DNA of 10,748 nt from DATJMJ01 sp035503975 (GCA_035503975.1 DATJST010000486.1:1-10748), one strand, 5' to 3'. Positions 1 through 6,953 are shown, counted from the stretch's first letter. Made by a program: numbers and translations. The notes: generated from the sequence alone by a model not told the origin.

Positions 1-2
1 CC

Positions 3-536
3 CTAGTGGCGGCGCTGGTTGTCGTCGCAGTGTCCCTGGCCGCCTGCGGAGGGTCGCCCTCGAAGGGGGTCGCGAGCGTCGGCTCGACGACGACAACGAG
101 CCCCGGCTCGGCGGCCCAGGTCCCTGTCGCCGGGGCGGTCAGGTTCGCCAGCTGCATGCGTTCGCACGGGGTAACCAATTACCCCGACCCGAGCGGCAGC
201 GGACGCCCGCAATCACTCAAACAGATCAACCCGAGCTCGCCAACGTTCCTGAGAGCGTACGAGGCCTGCCAGAAGTACGCGCCGCTCGGCGAGGGCGGCG
301 GTCCCCCCCCGCCCTCCGCCGCCCAACTGCGCTTCGCGCTCGCGTTCGCTCATTGCGTGCGCGCACACGGGTTCGCGCAGTTCCCGGACCCGCTGACGAG
401 CTACCCTGACCAAGCGGAGTTCACGCTGGGCCAAGGGATGTACTTCCTCATCAACGGCACGTACCAGGTGCAGTCACCAGCGTTCGTCCATGCCGCCAAG
501 ACCTGCGGGGTGCAGCTCCCCACGGGCCCGCCGTAG
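3..536 (+). CDS. Secreted lipoprotein with duplicated CxxxHG...PDP unit (5'-partial)
   Basis: A short hydrophobic stretch ends in a lipobox (LAAC, Cys at residue 14 counted from the GTG at 6), followed by a Ser/Thr/Gly-rich linker. This predicts a lipid-anchored protein on the outer face of the membrane. The GTG gives a signal peptide without a positively charged start, and the frame stays open to the window edge, so the true start is probably upstream. The mature part holds two copies of one unit: C50MRSHG...YPDP62 with SPTFLRAYEAC88, and C117VRAHG...FPDP129 with SPAFVHAAKTC167. Each unit has a CxxxH and a closing Cys, suggesting one disulfide or metal site per unit. Proteins with this motif are common and uncharacterised in Actinomycetota (from memory). 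No function can be assigned. The next gene is about 390 bp away, so no operon is evident. Confidence 0.8.
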   Translation, partial: LVAALVVVAVSLAACGGSPSKGVASVGSTTTTSPGSAAQVPVAGAVRFASCMRSHGVTNYPDPSGSGRPQSLKQINPSSPTFLRAYEACQKYAPLGEGGGPPPPSAAQLRFALAFAHCVRAHGFAQFPDPLTSYPDQAEFTLGQGMYFLINGTYQVQSPAFVHAAKTCGVQLPTGPP

Positions 537-880
537 CCGCGCCGGCCAACCTACAGGAGGCGTGCTAGGACGCGCGGGCCCAGTGGCTCTGATTCGTTCT
601 TGACGTGCTGGTGACTCTACCGCGGTGCATGACGTCGCGCTCCTGGCCCGCCGCCTGACAGGCTTGGCAACCTCGGGCTTGGCCCCTTTCGACGCCCTTC
701 TCATGGTGCGCAGCAATGGCGGGTATGGGCTCGCTCGAAGCTGGATCACCGGTCCGGCACACGGCGGGCCTAGGCGAACTGAGTAGGCCAAAGGCATAGG
801 GCATGCCGTGTTTATCGCCATGCACCTCGAGCAGGTATAGCCGCGTCGCTCCTTGACAGTCGTTGTACCATAACCGCTAA
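537..880. other. Gene-poor intergenic stretch
   Basis: This stretch lies between the lipoprotein gene and the secreted JAMM-like gene. I see no convincing gene. A reverse-strand open frame (about 565-825) has a composition unlike protein and no recognisable motif. An AGGAGG at 555-560 is followed only by a 13-codon frame. The last 30 bases hold a promoter candidate for the next gene. Confidence 0.5.
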
Positions 881-883
881 ATG
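853..883 (+). promoter_or_regulatory. Candidate promoter of the JAMM-like gene
   Basis: A perfect -35 box (TTGACA, 853-858) is followed after 19 bases by a weak -10-like TAAATG (878-883). Transcription would start around 890, which lies downstream of the first possible ATG (881) and favours the start at 926. The -10 match is poor, so this is a candidate only. Confidence 0.35.
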
Positions 884-925
884 TACGGCAAAGCACATTC
901 TCGTAGTCGCGCTGCGGCAGGCGAT

Positions 926-2572
926 ATGGCTTCACCGCGACCGATGCCCCAGTCCCGCCCGCGGAACCTGCTCCTCGTCCCGCTCGTTTCTCTGTTAGCA
1001 CTGGCGCTGTGCGCAGTGGTCATCCCTCCCAGCCCAGCGTTTGCTGCAGTGACCGGACAGCCCTTTATATGTGAGGGCTGCACTGCGTCCTATAGCGGTA
1101 CCTTCACCTACGTCTTCGACGCCCGGGCATCTGGGGGTGGCCTTGGTTCCGAGGTCCTCACTTGGACCGAGACGCTGCGGGCCCTTAGCGGTGGCCAGGT
1201 CGAGTGGGCGCTCACGTCCCTCGGGGGAGGGGTCTCGGTGACCGACCTCCCTTCGCAGGGCTTGCCAGGACAGTTCACTCATTGCTCCGACAAGTGGAGG
1301 ATCGAGTCTGCTTTGTTCCCCGTGATTGATGGCCCGGAAACTCGTGACATCACCGTACCCGGCGGTGGGACCAACATCGACCCCGCGCAACAGGACGGGT
1401 ACTTCATCGGGTACAACCCACCCGGTGCTTACGTGATCCTCGGCTCCTGTGGGCCTCGCCCGTCTGTCGGGCCGCAGGAAGGGTTCAAGCCCGGCCCACC
1501 GGGCTGCAACTACTATTCCGTCGGCCAGTTCGCTGCGTTCTTCCCAAAGGGAGAGGGAGGGTCGGTCACCGACCACTGCTCTGTTAGCACCTCAACCAAG
1601 TTCATGAGCGGGACGGACACGGACACCACGACCGTGAACGATAGGTTTACGTTTGGCTGCCAGCTGCCCGAAGAGCCTACATCGGTCGGGGCGGCGTCCA
1701 GCCGCGAGGGCAACCTCGTTAGCTTGTTCCGGTGCCAGCCTCGCTGTCCGCTGAAGGAGACGGTGAGGATGACTCAATCACCTTCCCGGCAGCTCGCGCT
1801 CCTCGACAATATGCATTTTCAGGCGTTTGTCTCACCGCTATGGAGCCCCGGGTGCGATGAGTTCTATTGGCAGGCTAAACGCCAAACGGGAAATAGTTGG
1901 ACGACATTGGGTCGCACGAATAGCCCGGGGTTTTCATATAAGTGGAAGGTGGCGGGTTACCTCGAGGCACGCGTGGTGGACAAGTACCGGTACGGGACTG
2001 CCTATTCAAACAATGGTCCCGGTAATTACTTCGAGGTGCAGTTCCCCGACAGGCATGTCATCGCAACTGACGCTGCGGTGCTCGCTCTTGCGAAAAAGGC
2101 ATGGAGCGCAGAGCTTAAGGTGTCATCGAACGGGAAGACCGTCCAGGAGCTCGGTTTTTGGGTGGTGCTTGACACCTGTAATGCGCAATACGGCCAGGAG
2201 CCCCAGGGCGCATATTTGGGCCACCACCCTGTCCCAGCATTTGACCCGAAGGACGCAACGATCAATCTCGGGGCCCTACCTCCTGACGACCCGAAGGACC
2301 CCCCTGTAGACGGGTGCGCAAAGTATGCCGTCGCGAGCTTCCATACCCATGTCCCCCTCACGTGGGCCTTTAGCAAGAAGGTCTGGCCGGTCGGCCCCAG
2401 TCAGGCCGACATTGACGCTGATAAGAACCAGCGCGTGGCGGGGTTGGTGTACGACTACCTCCCATTCCCCAACCCTGCCGTGGACCAGGTCCCCGCCGGT
2501 TACGGGATCAACCGGCCCGCCATGCTGTGGGAGGACAAAGACGGGCCCGACCGCCGGCAGACGCCGGTATAG
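926..2572 (+). CDS. Secreted protein with C-terminal JAMM/MPN-like (DUF4329-type) domain
   Basis: Residue numbers count from the upstream in-frame ATG at 881. I prefer ATG 926 (residue 16): it has a purine-rich GGCAGGCG just upstream, it starts directly before a normal signal peptide, and 881 lacks a ribosome binding site. The signal peptide has basic residues at R20-R28, a hydrophobic core at L30-V47 and likely cleavage after A55 (PAFA). Residues 57-290 are a Cys- and Gly-rich, probably beta-rich region of unknown family. Residues about 295-388 look like an Ig/PKD-type beta domain. Residues about 395-530 carry a JAMM-type metal signature: E423 (QELGFWVVLD), H488-T-H490, then S507-Q-A-D510. 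JAMM enzymes are zinc isopeptidases or peptidases, and similar domains occur as toxin tips in secreted proteins. Activity is inferred only. The HxH-to-Ser spacing (16 residues) is longer than the canonical 7. No neighbour suggests a substrate or immunity partner. Confidence 0.8.
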   Translation: MASPRPMPQSRPRNLLLVPLVSLLALALCAVVIPPSPAFAAVTGQPFICEGCTASYSGTFTYVFDARASGGGLGSEVLTWTETLRALSGGQVEWALTSLGGGVSVTDLPSQGLPGQFTHCSDKWRIESALFPVIDGPETRDITVPGGGTNIDPAQQDGYFIGYNPPGAYVILGSCGPRPSVGPQEGFKPGPPGCNYYSVGQFAAFFPKGEGGSVTDHCSVSTSTKFMSGTDTDTTTVNDRFTFGCQLPEEPTSVGAASSREGNLVSLFRCQPRCPLKETVRMTQSPSRQLALLDNMHFQAFVSPLWSPGCDEFYWQAKRQTGNSWTTLGRTNSPGFSYKWKVAGYLEARVVDKYRYGTAYSNNGPGNYFEVQFPDRHVIATDAAVLALAKKAWSAELKVSSNGKTVQELGFWVVLDTCNAQYGQEPQGAYLGHHPVPAFDPKDATINLGALPPDDPKDPPVDGCAKYAVASFHTHVPLTWAFSKKVWPVGPSQADIDADKNQRVAGLVYDYLPFPNPAVDQVPAGYGINRPAMLWEDKDGPDRRQTPV

Positions 2573-2954
2573 GCACATACGATGCTTATGCAGCGAACAG
2601 GACCGGGGTCAAGCGTCCCTGGGAACCAAAACAGGGCTTCGGCGTGCTCGCCGCCGCCTACGCCCGTGCCCGGACGTGAGAGCGGGCGAGCCACGGGCTG
2701 TTGTCGCCCGGACGAGGACCGCGGCCAGACGCTGCCCACTCGGCGGAAGACGCCGATAACCGAGCTCGTAGACCTACCCGCACGGCTCAGTAGGCGACGC
2801 CGCTCGGAGCCGATTGGAGCTGGACGACCCACCACACCTTCGCTAAGCCCTGGCCTTTTACGGTACCCGGCCTGTCCTTGATGAAAGTGTACAGGGGCTG
2901 TCCGTACCGTTCATGTGACATACCTCCTGAGGCTCGAGGCGCGACCCGTCGTGC
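2573..2954. other. Gene-poor stretch with weak IS-end-like repeats
   Basis: No convincing gene is seen; the open frames here (for example 2582-2881 +) are Arg/Pro-rich and look like chance frames in GC-rich DNA. There is a CTGTCC direct repeat at 2872-2877 and 2898-2903, and a 7-bp inverted repeat, ACGGTAC (2860-2866) and GTACCGT (2904-2910). The segment 2894-2920 resembles the terminal repeat style of IS256-family elements (CTGTCCGTA...TGTGACA), but no transposase gene or second end is present. Confidence 0.35.
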
Positions 2955-3194
2955 TCACGCTAATGCGGTGATCGTGTTCGGAACGGGCACAGCGCCTTGG
3001 CTCCAGACACGGTGCCACGTCTGCGCCGGCTTACTTACCGGGCCGTACATGGCAAAATAACCGACCAGGTTGTCGTCGACGTTCGCGCGATCCTCGGCAT
3101 CGCGGGCGGCGAAGTTCTCGAACGTGAGGCCCAAGGTCAACGACATAACCACCCGAAGCGGGAAGCCACGGCGGGCGGGTCGTGTCATCTTCAT
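2955..3194 (-). CDS. Possible small protein coupled to the TetR gene
   Basis: This 79-residue frame starts with ATG at 3194-3192, which overlaps the TGA stop of the TetR gene (3193-3191) in an ATGA arrangement typical of translationally coupled genes. The product begins with a basic segment (MKMTRPARRG), then a short hydrophobic stretch (VVMSLTLGL), then a polar region with DAEDRANVDDN and an aromatic C-terminal third. I recognise no family. It could be a real small gene, the truncated start of a larger gene, or a chance frame in GC-rich DNA. The overlap is the only positive evidence. Confidence 0.3.
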   Translation of the reverse strand: MKMTRPARRGFPLRVVMSLTLGLTFENFAARDAEDRANVDDNLVGYFAMYGPVSKPAQTWHRVWSQGAVPVPNTITALA

Positions 3195-3787
3195 CGTGCC
3201 GCCGACGACGGTTCTTCACCGGCAGCGCCGTAGAGGATCTGCTCAACGAGCGGACGCACGGCCAGCGCGGGATGCGAGCCGGGGCGAAGGGCTCCGACCA
3301 CGAGGACCCCATCGATTAGCACGACGATCTGTTCGGCTCCGGCTGAAGGATCTGAGTGACCAAGGTCGGCCAACTCCTTCTCGAAGAGGGCATGGAGACG
3401 CTCGGTGTAGGTGCGGGTGACCTGGTGCGCCGGATGGTCCGGATCGGTGAGACACAGCTCAGCCGAGACGTACCGACAGCCTCGGAACGCCCGGGCCGAC
3501 GTCGTCTCGTCGAGTTGGTCGAAGACGGCCAGCACCCGTTGTCGAGGGTCGCTGCCAGCCGAGTCGAGCGCGGCCCGGTAGCGCTCCTCGTCTTTGTGAG
3601 CGGATTCGCGCAGGGACGCGGCGATGAGCTCGTCCTTTCCCCCGAAGTGCTGGTAGAGGGAACGGCGGGCAACCGAGGCGTCTTCAAGGATGGCGTCTAC
3701 GCCGACACCCACCCCCTCGATGGCGGTCAGCCGTTGCGCGGACGCCAGCAGGCGTTCCCGGGGCCCAGGGCTGGCAACGGTGCTCAT
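3191..3787 (-). CDS. TetR/AcrR-family transcriptional repressor
   Basis: This is a 198-residue DNA-binding repressor with the usual TetR layout: an N-terminal helix (ERLLASAQRL), a helix-turn-helix around residues 29-52 ending in the family signature SLYQHFGGKDELI, then an all-helical ligand-binding and dimer domain of about 140 residues. ATG 3787 is chosen as start because the longer frame (GTG 3829) would run through the operator and promoter, and because family members normally begin about 10 residues before the first helix. A GGGGCC stretch lies directly upstream. The gene is divergent from the SDR gene at 3875, with two palindromic sites between them. It therefore most likely represses the SDR unit and itself, released by a small ligand that may be the SDR substrate. 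The ligand is unknown. Confidence 0.92.
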   Translation of the reverse strand: MSTVASPGPRERLLASAQRLTAIEGVGVGVDAILEDASVARRSLYQHFGGKDELIAASLRESAHKDEERYRAALDSAGSDPRQRVLAVFDQLDETTSARAFRGCRYVSAELCLTDPDHPAHQVTRTYTERLHALFEKELADLGHSDPSAGAEQIVVLIDGVLVVGALRPGSHPALAVRPLVEQILYGAAGEEPSSAAR

Positions 3788-3810
3788 GGGGCCCCATTGT
3801 ACCGTCGCCC

Positions 3811-3841
3811 TTGACAGTAGATCGACCATACGGTCTATAAT
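3811..3841 (+). promoter_or_regulatory. Promoter of the SDR gene
   Basis: The sequence shows TTGACA (3811-3816) and TATAAT (3836-3841), both perfect matches to the housekeeping consensus, with a 19-base spacer that is slightly long. Transcription would begin near 3848-3850, inside the second operator half, giving a leader of about 25 bases before the GTG start. The strong boxes suit a promoter kept silent by a repressor. Confidence 0.75.
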
Positions 3842-3860
3842 AGAACGATCAGTCGATCTA
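3818..3860. promoter_or_regulatory. Tandem TetR-type operators O1 and O2
   Basis: Two 20-bp imperfect palindromes are TAGATCGACCATACGGTCTA (3818-3837) and TAGAACGATCAGTCGATCTA (3841-3860). They match each other at 15 of 20 positions, share outer halves TAGAnCG...CGnTCTA, and lie 23 bp apart (about two helical turns). The outermost halves also form a perfect 11-bp inverted repeat (3816-3826 with 3852-3862). O1 fills the -35/-10 spacer of the SDR promoter and O2 starts at the last base of the -10 box, so binding would block polymerase. That the neighbouring TetR protein binds here is inferred from position and symmetry. Confidence 0.75.
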
Positions 3861-3874
3861 CTTATGGAGGAGCC

Positions 3875-4726
3875 GTGGACGTGCTGGCTGGCAAGGTTGC
3901 AGTGATCTCAGGCGGTACGAGCGGCATCGGCGCTCGGACCGCCGCCCTTTTTGTAGCAGAAGGGGCGGCTGTCGTGATCGGGGGGCGCCGCGAGCTGGAA
4001 GGTAAGGAACTGGCAGGCTCACTCGGCTCTCGCGCTCGCTTCATCCAAATGGACGTAGCCATCGAGCCTGACGTCGAGCGTCTCATCGGCCAAACGGTCG
4101 AGGAATTTGGCCGGCTCGACATCCTGGTCAACAACGCAGGCATGGGTGGCCAACCTCAAGGCGGCTGGGGCGCCATCGACATCGAGCGGTTCTGGACCGT
4201 CTTGGCCGTTCACGTAGGCGGGGTGGTGGCGGGCATCAAGCACGCCGCGCCGGTCATGACCCGTCAGGGATCGGGGAGCATCATAAACACAGCCAGCGTC
4301 GGCGGGCTCGTAGCGGGGTGGACGGGAGCGGACTACTCAGCTGCCAAGGCAGCCGTGATCCAGCTGACCCGATGCGCGGCGATCGAGTTGGGCCAATACG
4401 GGATCCGGGTCAACAGCGTCTCACCCGGCCCGGTACCAACCGGGATATTCGGCAAGGCGGCCGGCATGGGACCGGCGACGGCCGACCGGACAGCCTCGCA
4501 CCTCGCTCCGGCATTCGAAGAATTGCTGAGCAGCCATCAATCGATCAGTCGAGCTGGAACGCCCGAGGACGTTGCCCAGGCGTTGCTCTGGTTGGCCAGC
4601 GATGCTTCGTCCTTTGTCACCGGTCAGGACATCGCCGTCGACGGCGGCATCACTGCCGGGCGCCCGATCCGGGTCTCGGTCGAGGAGCGCAAGAGACTTG
4701 GTGCCGCATTCGCCTCGTTGACATGA
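3875..4726 (+). CDS. Classical short-chain dehydrogenase/reductase (SDR)
   Basis: This is an NAD(P)-dependent oxidoreductase of about 283 residues acting on an alcohol or ketone of unknown structure. It shows the Rossmann glycine motif GGTSGIG (13-19), D60 after the third strand (QMDV), NNAG (86-89), catalytic S141, Y154 and K158 (YSAAK), the PGP segment (184-186), and the closing VTGQDIAVDGG. The tetrad Asn, normally in a VNxxG context, is His113 (AVHVGG). Gly-Gly-Arg-Arg after strand two suggests NADP(H) preference, which is an inference. GGAGGAG (3866-3872) is only 2 bases from GTG 3875 but 8 bases from the in-frame GTG 3881, so translation may start at either. The gene is under the promoter with tandem operators and divergent from the TetR gene; a SnoaL-like gene lies 164 bp downstream. 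Confidence 0.93.
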   Translation: MDVLAGKVAVISGGTSGIGARTAALFVAEGAAVVIGGRRELEGKELAGSLGSRARFIQMDVAIEPDVERLIGQTVEEFGRLDILVNNAGMGGQPQGGWGAIDIERFWTVLAVHVGGVVAGIKHAAPVMTRQGSGSIINTASVGGLVAGWTGADYSAAKAAVIQLTRCAAIELGQYGIRVNSVSPGPVPTGIFGKAAGMGPATADRTASHLAPAFEELLSSHQSISRAGTPEDVAQALLWLASDASSFVTGQDIAVDGGITAGRPIRVSVEERKRLGAAFASLT

Positions 4727-4803
4727 GAGAACATGGCTGCACGGGCGCGGGTATCTCCGAGGTGAGCAAGCAATGTCTCGAGCCGAAATGGTCTGTTTGT
4801 TGG

Positions 4804-4864
4804 GGCTCGTGGTTATCCTCTGCCGGCTCGTCGGAGCATTTAGCCGGAGGCTCCCAAACGAGCC
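4804..4864 (+). other. Nested inverted repeat in the leader of the SnoaL-like gene
   Basis: GGCTCGT (4804-4810) pairs with ACGAGCC (4858-4864), and inside it CCGGCT (4823-4828) pairs with AGCCGG (4842-4847). The hairpin ends 12 bases before the AGGAAGGG ribosome binding site. It has no T-run, so it is a poor intrinsic terminator. It may be an RNA structure in the SDR-SnoaL transcript (processing, partial termination or control of translation), or chance pairing in GC-rich DNA. Confidence 0.35.
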
Positions 4865-4890
4865 ATACTGACTAACAGGAAGGGCCAGCA

Positions 4891-5259
4891 ATGACCGAGA
4901 TGGACCTGGCTTTCGTTGAGCGCTACGTGGCCCTATGGAACGAGCCCGATGCTGAAGTCCGACGAAGGACAATCGAAGACCTCTGGGCACCCGACGGCGC
5001 CAACTACACCCAGTCGATGCAAGCCGTGGGGTACGACGCCCTTGATCGCCGGGTCACCTCCGCCTACAACGACTACGTGGGATCTGGAAAGTACTTCTTC
5101 CGCTCCCACAGTCCTGCGGTCGGCCACCACGGCGCCGTCAAGGTCACTTGGGAGATGGTGACGGTCCCAGAGGAAGAGGTCGCATCCATCGGAATCGAGT
5201 TCCTGGTACTTGACGAGCAGGGTCGGATAACTTCAGACCACCAGTTCATTGTCCAGTAG
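4891..5259 (+). CDS. SnoaL-like / NTF2-like fold protein
   Basis: The product is 122 residues, the normal size for a single-domain NTF2-fold protein of the SnoaL-like group. It opens with FVERYVALWNEPDAEVRR followed by IEDLWAPDG, the usual first helix and loop of this family, and ends in beta strands (AVKVTWEMV, SIGIEFLVLDEQGRI). Relatives include polyketide cyclases, ketosteroid isomerases, dehydratases and proteins with no known reaction, so the activity is open. AGGAAGGG (4877-4884) lies 6 bases before the ATG, a strong ribosome binding site. It follows the SDR gene on the same strand with a 164-bp gap, so cotranscription from the TetR-controlled promoter is plausible but not certain. A joint role in modifying a small cyclic or ketone compound is an inference. 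Confidence 0.85.
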   Translation: MTEMDLAFVERYVALWNEPDAEVRRRTIEDLWAPDGANYTQSMQAVGYDALDRRVTSAYNDYVGSGKYFFRSHSPAVGHHGAVKVTWEMVTVPEEEVASIGIEFLVLDEQGRITSDHQFIVQ

Positions 5260-5306
5260 CTCTCTATGGCAGGGCCCTGTATACCGACTTTGCCCAACGC
5301 GTTAGA

Positions 5307-5349
5307 GCCCCGCTGTTTGCTCTGTGCCGTGAGTCGTCGTCAGCGGGGC
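5307..5349. terminator. Candidate bidirectional terminator
   Basis: GCCCCGCTG (5307-5315) and CAGCGGGGC (5341-5349) form a perfect 9-bp GC-rich stem with a 25-base loop. It lies between two convergent genes, 47 bp after the SnoaL-like stop and 86 bp after the hydrolase stop. There is no clear T-run on either side and the loop is long, so the position is the main support. Confidence 0.4.
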
Positions 5350-5435
5350 CTTATCCGTCATTAGGGCGCCACGCCGGGCTGTCTGCGACCGAAATCCTAA
5401 GCGTCCATAATGGCAATTAGTTCTGTGTACCCCGG

Positions 5436-6953
5436 TCACGCGCGGTCCCGCCCCGAGCTTCCTGCGACTCGCTCCACCCACGTGGCGATCGTGGCAACCA
5501 CCTTGGCGTCGACGTGGCCTGGTTTGTCGTACTCGAGGGGCGTCGGCCGCCCTGTTCCGTCGAGGAACAGGTGGTCGGCGTAAGCGAACTGGACGACTGT
5601 TACGCCTTTTCGGCCCTTGAGCCCTCGGAGCCAGACGTCGAGGTCGTTGGCCACGGTTACCTGGTAGTCGCGGTCCCCTTGGAGCAAGAGCAGCGGTTGG
5701 GGGATGGACCTTGCCGTGGCCACCTCGTTGTAGCGGAGCTCGCTCAGGTAGTAGGCGGGGCCCACACCTCCGAAGAGCACGGTGCTGGGGCTGTCCTTTT
5801 CGAGCGCGGCGACGCTGCCTATCTGGGCGGCTATCTGAGTGACCTCGGGCAGCTCAGCTTTGGCCTGGGCCCCTACCGCGCCTGGCAGGGTGGCCAGGTA
5901 GCGCTCTTGGCGCAAGACAGCTTGCCCCAGGCTCTCAGCGCCGGCGGCCAGCAAGATCACCCCGGCCACCTCAGGCGCGTCCTTGGCGATGAGCGGGGCG
6001 TAAGTGCCGCCCTGGGAGTGGCCCAGGACGAAGATCAGGTGAGGGTTTATGGCCGGCTCGTGCTTGAGGAGGCCGATGGCGGCCAGAGCGTCGGGGACGT
6101 ACTCCTGGGTTGGTGTGAAGGTCCTCGGGTTGATGCTCTTTGGGTAGTCCAGGGTGCGCTTGTCGTAGCGCAGGCTGGCGATGCCACGCTCAGCGAGCCC
6201 GAGGGCTATGTCCAAGAAGGGGTGGTTCGGCCCGATGTCCTCGTCCTGGTCGTTCGGCCCCGAGCCGGAGACGAGCACGACCGCGGGGAAGGGCCCTTGG
6301 CCACTGGGGAGGGTGAGCGTCGCTTTGAGCTGGGGCGAGCCGACCCCGACGGGGACTTGCCTGGTGCCCGGGACGCTTGGTGGTACCGAGGTCGTGGTCG
6401 GGGCCGGTGAGCCGAGCGGTCCCAAGTGCAGCCCGCTGATGAGGCCGTGGACGTCGACGGCCAGGTTGACCAGGACCTTGCTCGTGCCGTTCACGGTGAC
6501 GACAAAGGCAATGGCCCTGGCCGTGCTCGAGGTGACCGAGACGAGCGAAAGGCTCTTTATGTCCACAAAAGCGTCGTTGAGCGACGCCGCCGCAGGTGCT
6601 GGCAGGGCGGCGAGAAAGGCCCGGTCGAAATGCGCCACTATCTGTGATGTGGGGATGGGGTGGTGGAGGACGGCGTCGAAGAACCAGCTCGCCTGCCGAC
6701 CGGCCGGGGTGCTTGGGAAACCGATGGCGGCACTTGAACGCGCGGCCAGCAGCAGAGGTTGAGCTTCGGGGCTGATGGTGCCAGGAACGGTGCAGCACAC
6801 GACAAGGAAGGGCACCAAGAGCCACGCTCGGCGATGCCGCCCGGCCGCCTGACCGGTCACACCTGGCCCGGCCCGCTCCTTGGCGGGGAGCCCTGCCCGC
6901 GGTACCTTTGCTTGCCCCGCCCGCCCAATGACGGACCGCTTACGTGCCCACAT
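5436..6953 (-). CDS. Exported or membrane-anchored alpha/beta hydrolase with ORF12-like N-domain
   Basis: Residues are counted from the upstream in-frame GTG at 6986; I prefer ATG 6953 (residue 12) because GGAGG lies 5 bases before it. A basic N-terminus precedes one hydrophobic segment (W55-V67), so the protein is probably exported or anchored. A later start at V43 would give a more usual signal peptide. Residues about 97-190 (WFFDAVL... to VDVHGLISGL) resemble the N-terminal domain seen in ORF12/beta-lactamase-like and related hydrolases. The alpha/beta hydrolase core follows: oxyanion region VLVSGSGPNDQDED (237-250), nucleophile S324 in GHSQGG, acid D440 in GDRDYQV, and H472 (YADHLF) as the likely base, with H491 as an alternative. 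Substrate is likely an ester; its identity is unknown. A start-less DUF3887-like fragment lies upstream in the same frame. Confidence 0.88.
   Translation of the reverse strand: MWARKRSVIGRAGQAKVPRAGLPAKERAGPGVTGQAAGRHRRAWLLVPFLVVCCTVPGTISPEAQPLLLAARSSAAIGFPSTPAGRQASWFFDAVLHHPIPTSQIVAHFDRAFLAALPAPAAASLNDAFVDIKSLSLVSVTSSTARAIAFVVTVNGTSKVLVNLAVDVHGLISGLHLGPLGSPAPTTTSVPPSVPGTRQVPVGVGSPQLKATLTLPSGQGPFPAVVLVSGSGPNDQDEDIGPNHPFLDIALGLAERGIASLRYDKRTLDYPKSINPRTFTPTQEYVPDALAAIGLLKHEPAINPHLIFVLGHSQGGTYAPLIAKDAPEVAGVILLAAGAESLGQAVLRQERYLATLPGAVGAQAKAELPEVTQIAAQIGSVAALEKDSPSTVLFGGVGPAYYLSELRYNEVATARSIPQPLLLLQGDRDYQVTVANDLDVWLRGLKGRKGVTVVQFAYADHLFLDGTGRPTPLEYDKPGHVDAKVVATIATWVERVAGSSGRDRA

Noticed and set aside
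565..825. - strand open frame in the gap after the lipoprotein gene
   Set aside because: Low-complexity composition, no motif and no ribosome binding site; nothing supports coding.
995..1576. - strand open frame of 193 codons
   Set aside because: Antisense to the secreted JAMM-like gene, which has a signal peptide and domain order supporting the + strand.
2554..2567. Hairpin CCGGC-agac-GCCGG at the end of the JAMM-like gene
   Set aside because: It has a 5-bp stem, overlaps the last codons and has no T-run; too weak to call a terminator.
2582..2881. + strand 99-codon frame after the JAMM-like gene
   Set aside because: Arg/Pro/Ser-rich chance frame with no family resemblance and no ribosome binding site.
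3788..3829. Longer TetR start at GTG 3829
   Set aside because: It would place the N-terminus across the operator and promoter and add residues not seen in the family; ATG 3787 fits better.
5514..6410. Long + strand open frame (298 codons)
   Set aside because: It is antisense to the alpha/beta hydrolase, whose catalytic motifs are clear on the - strand; GC-rich codon bias creates such shadow frames.
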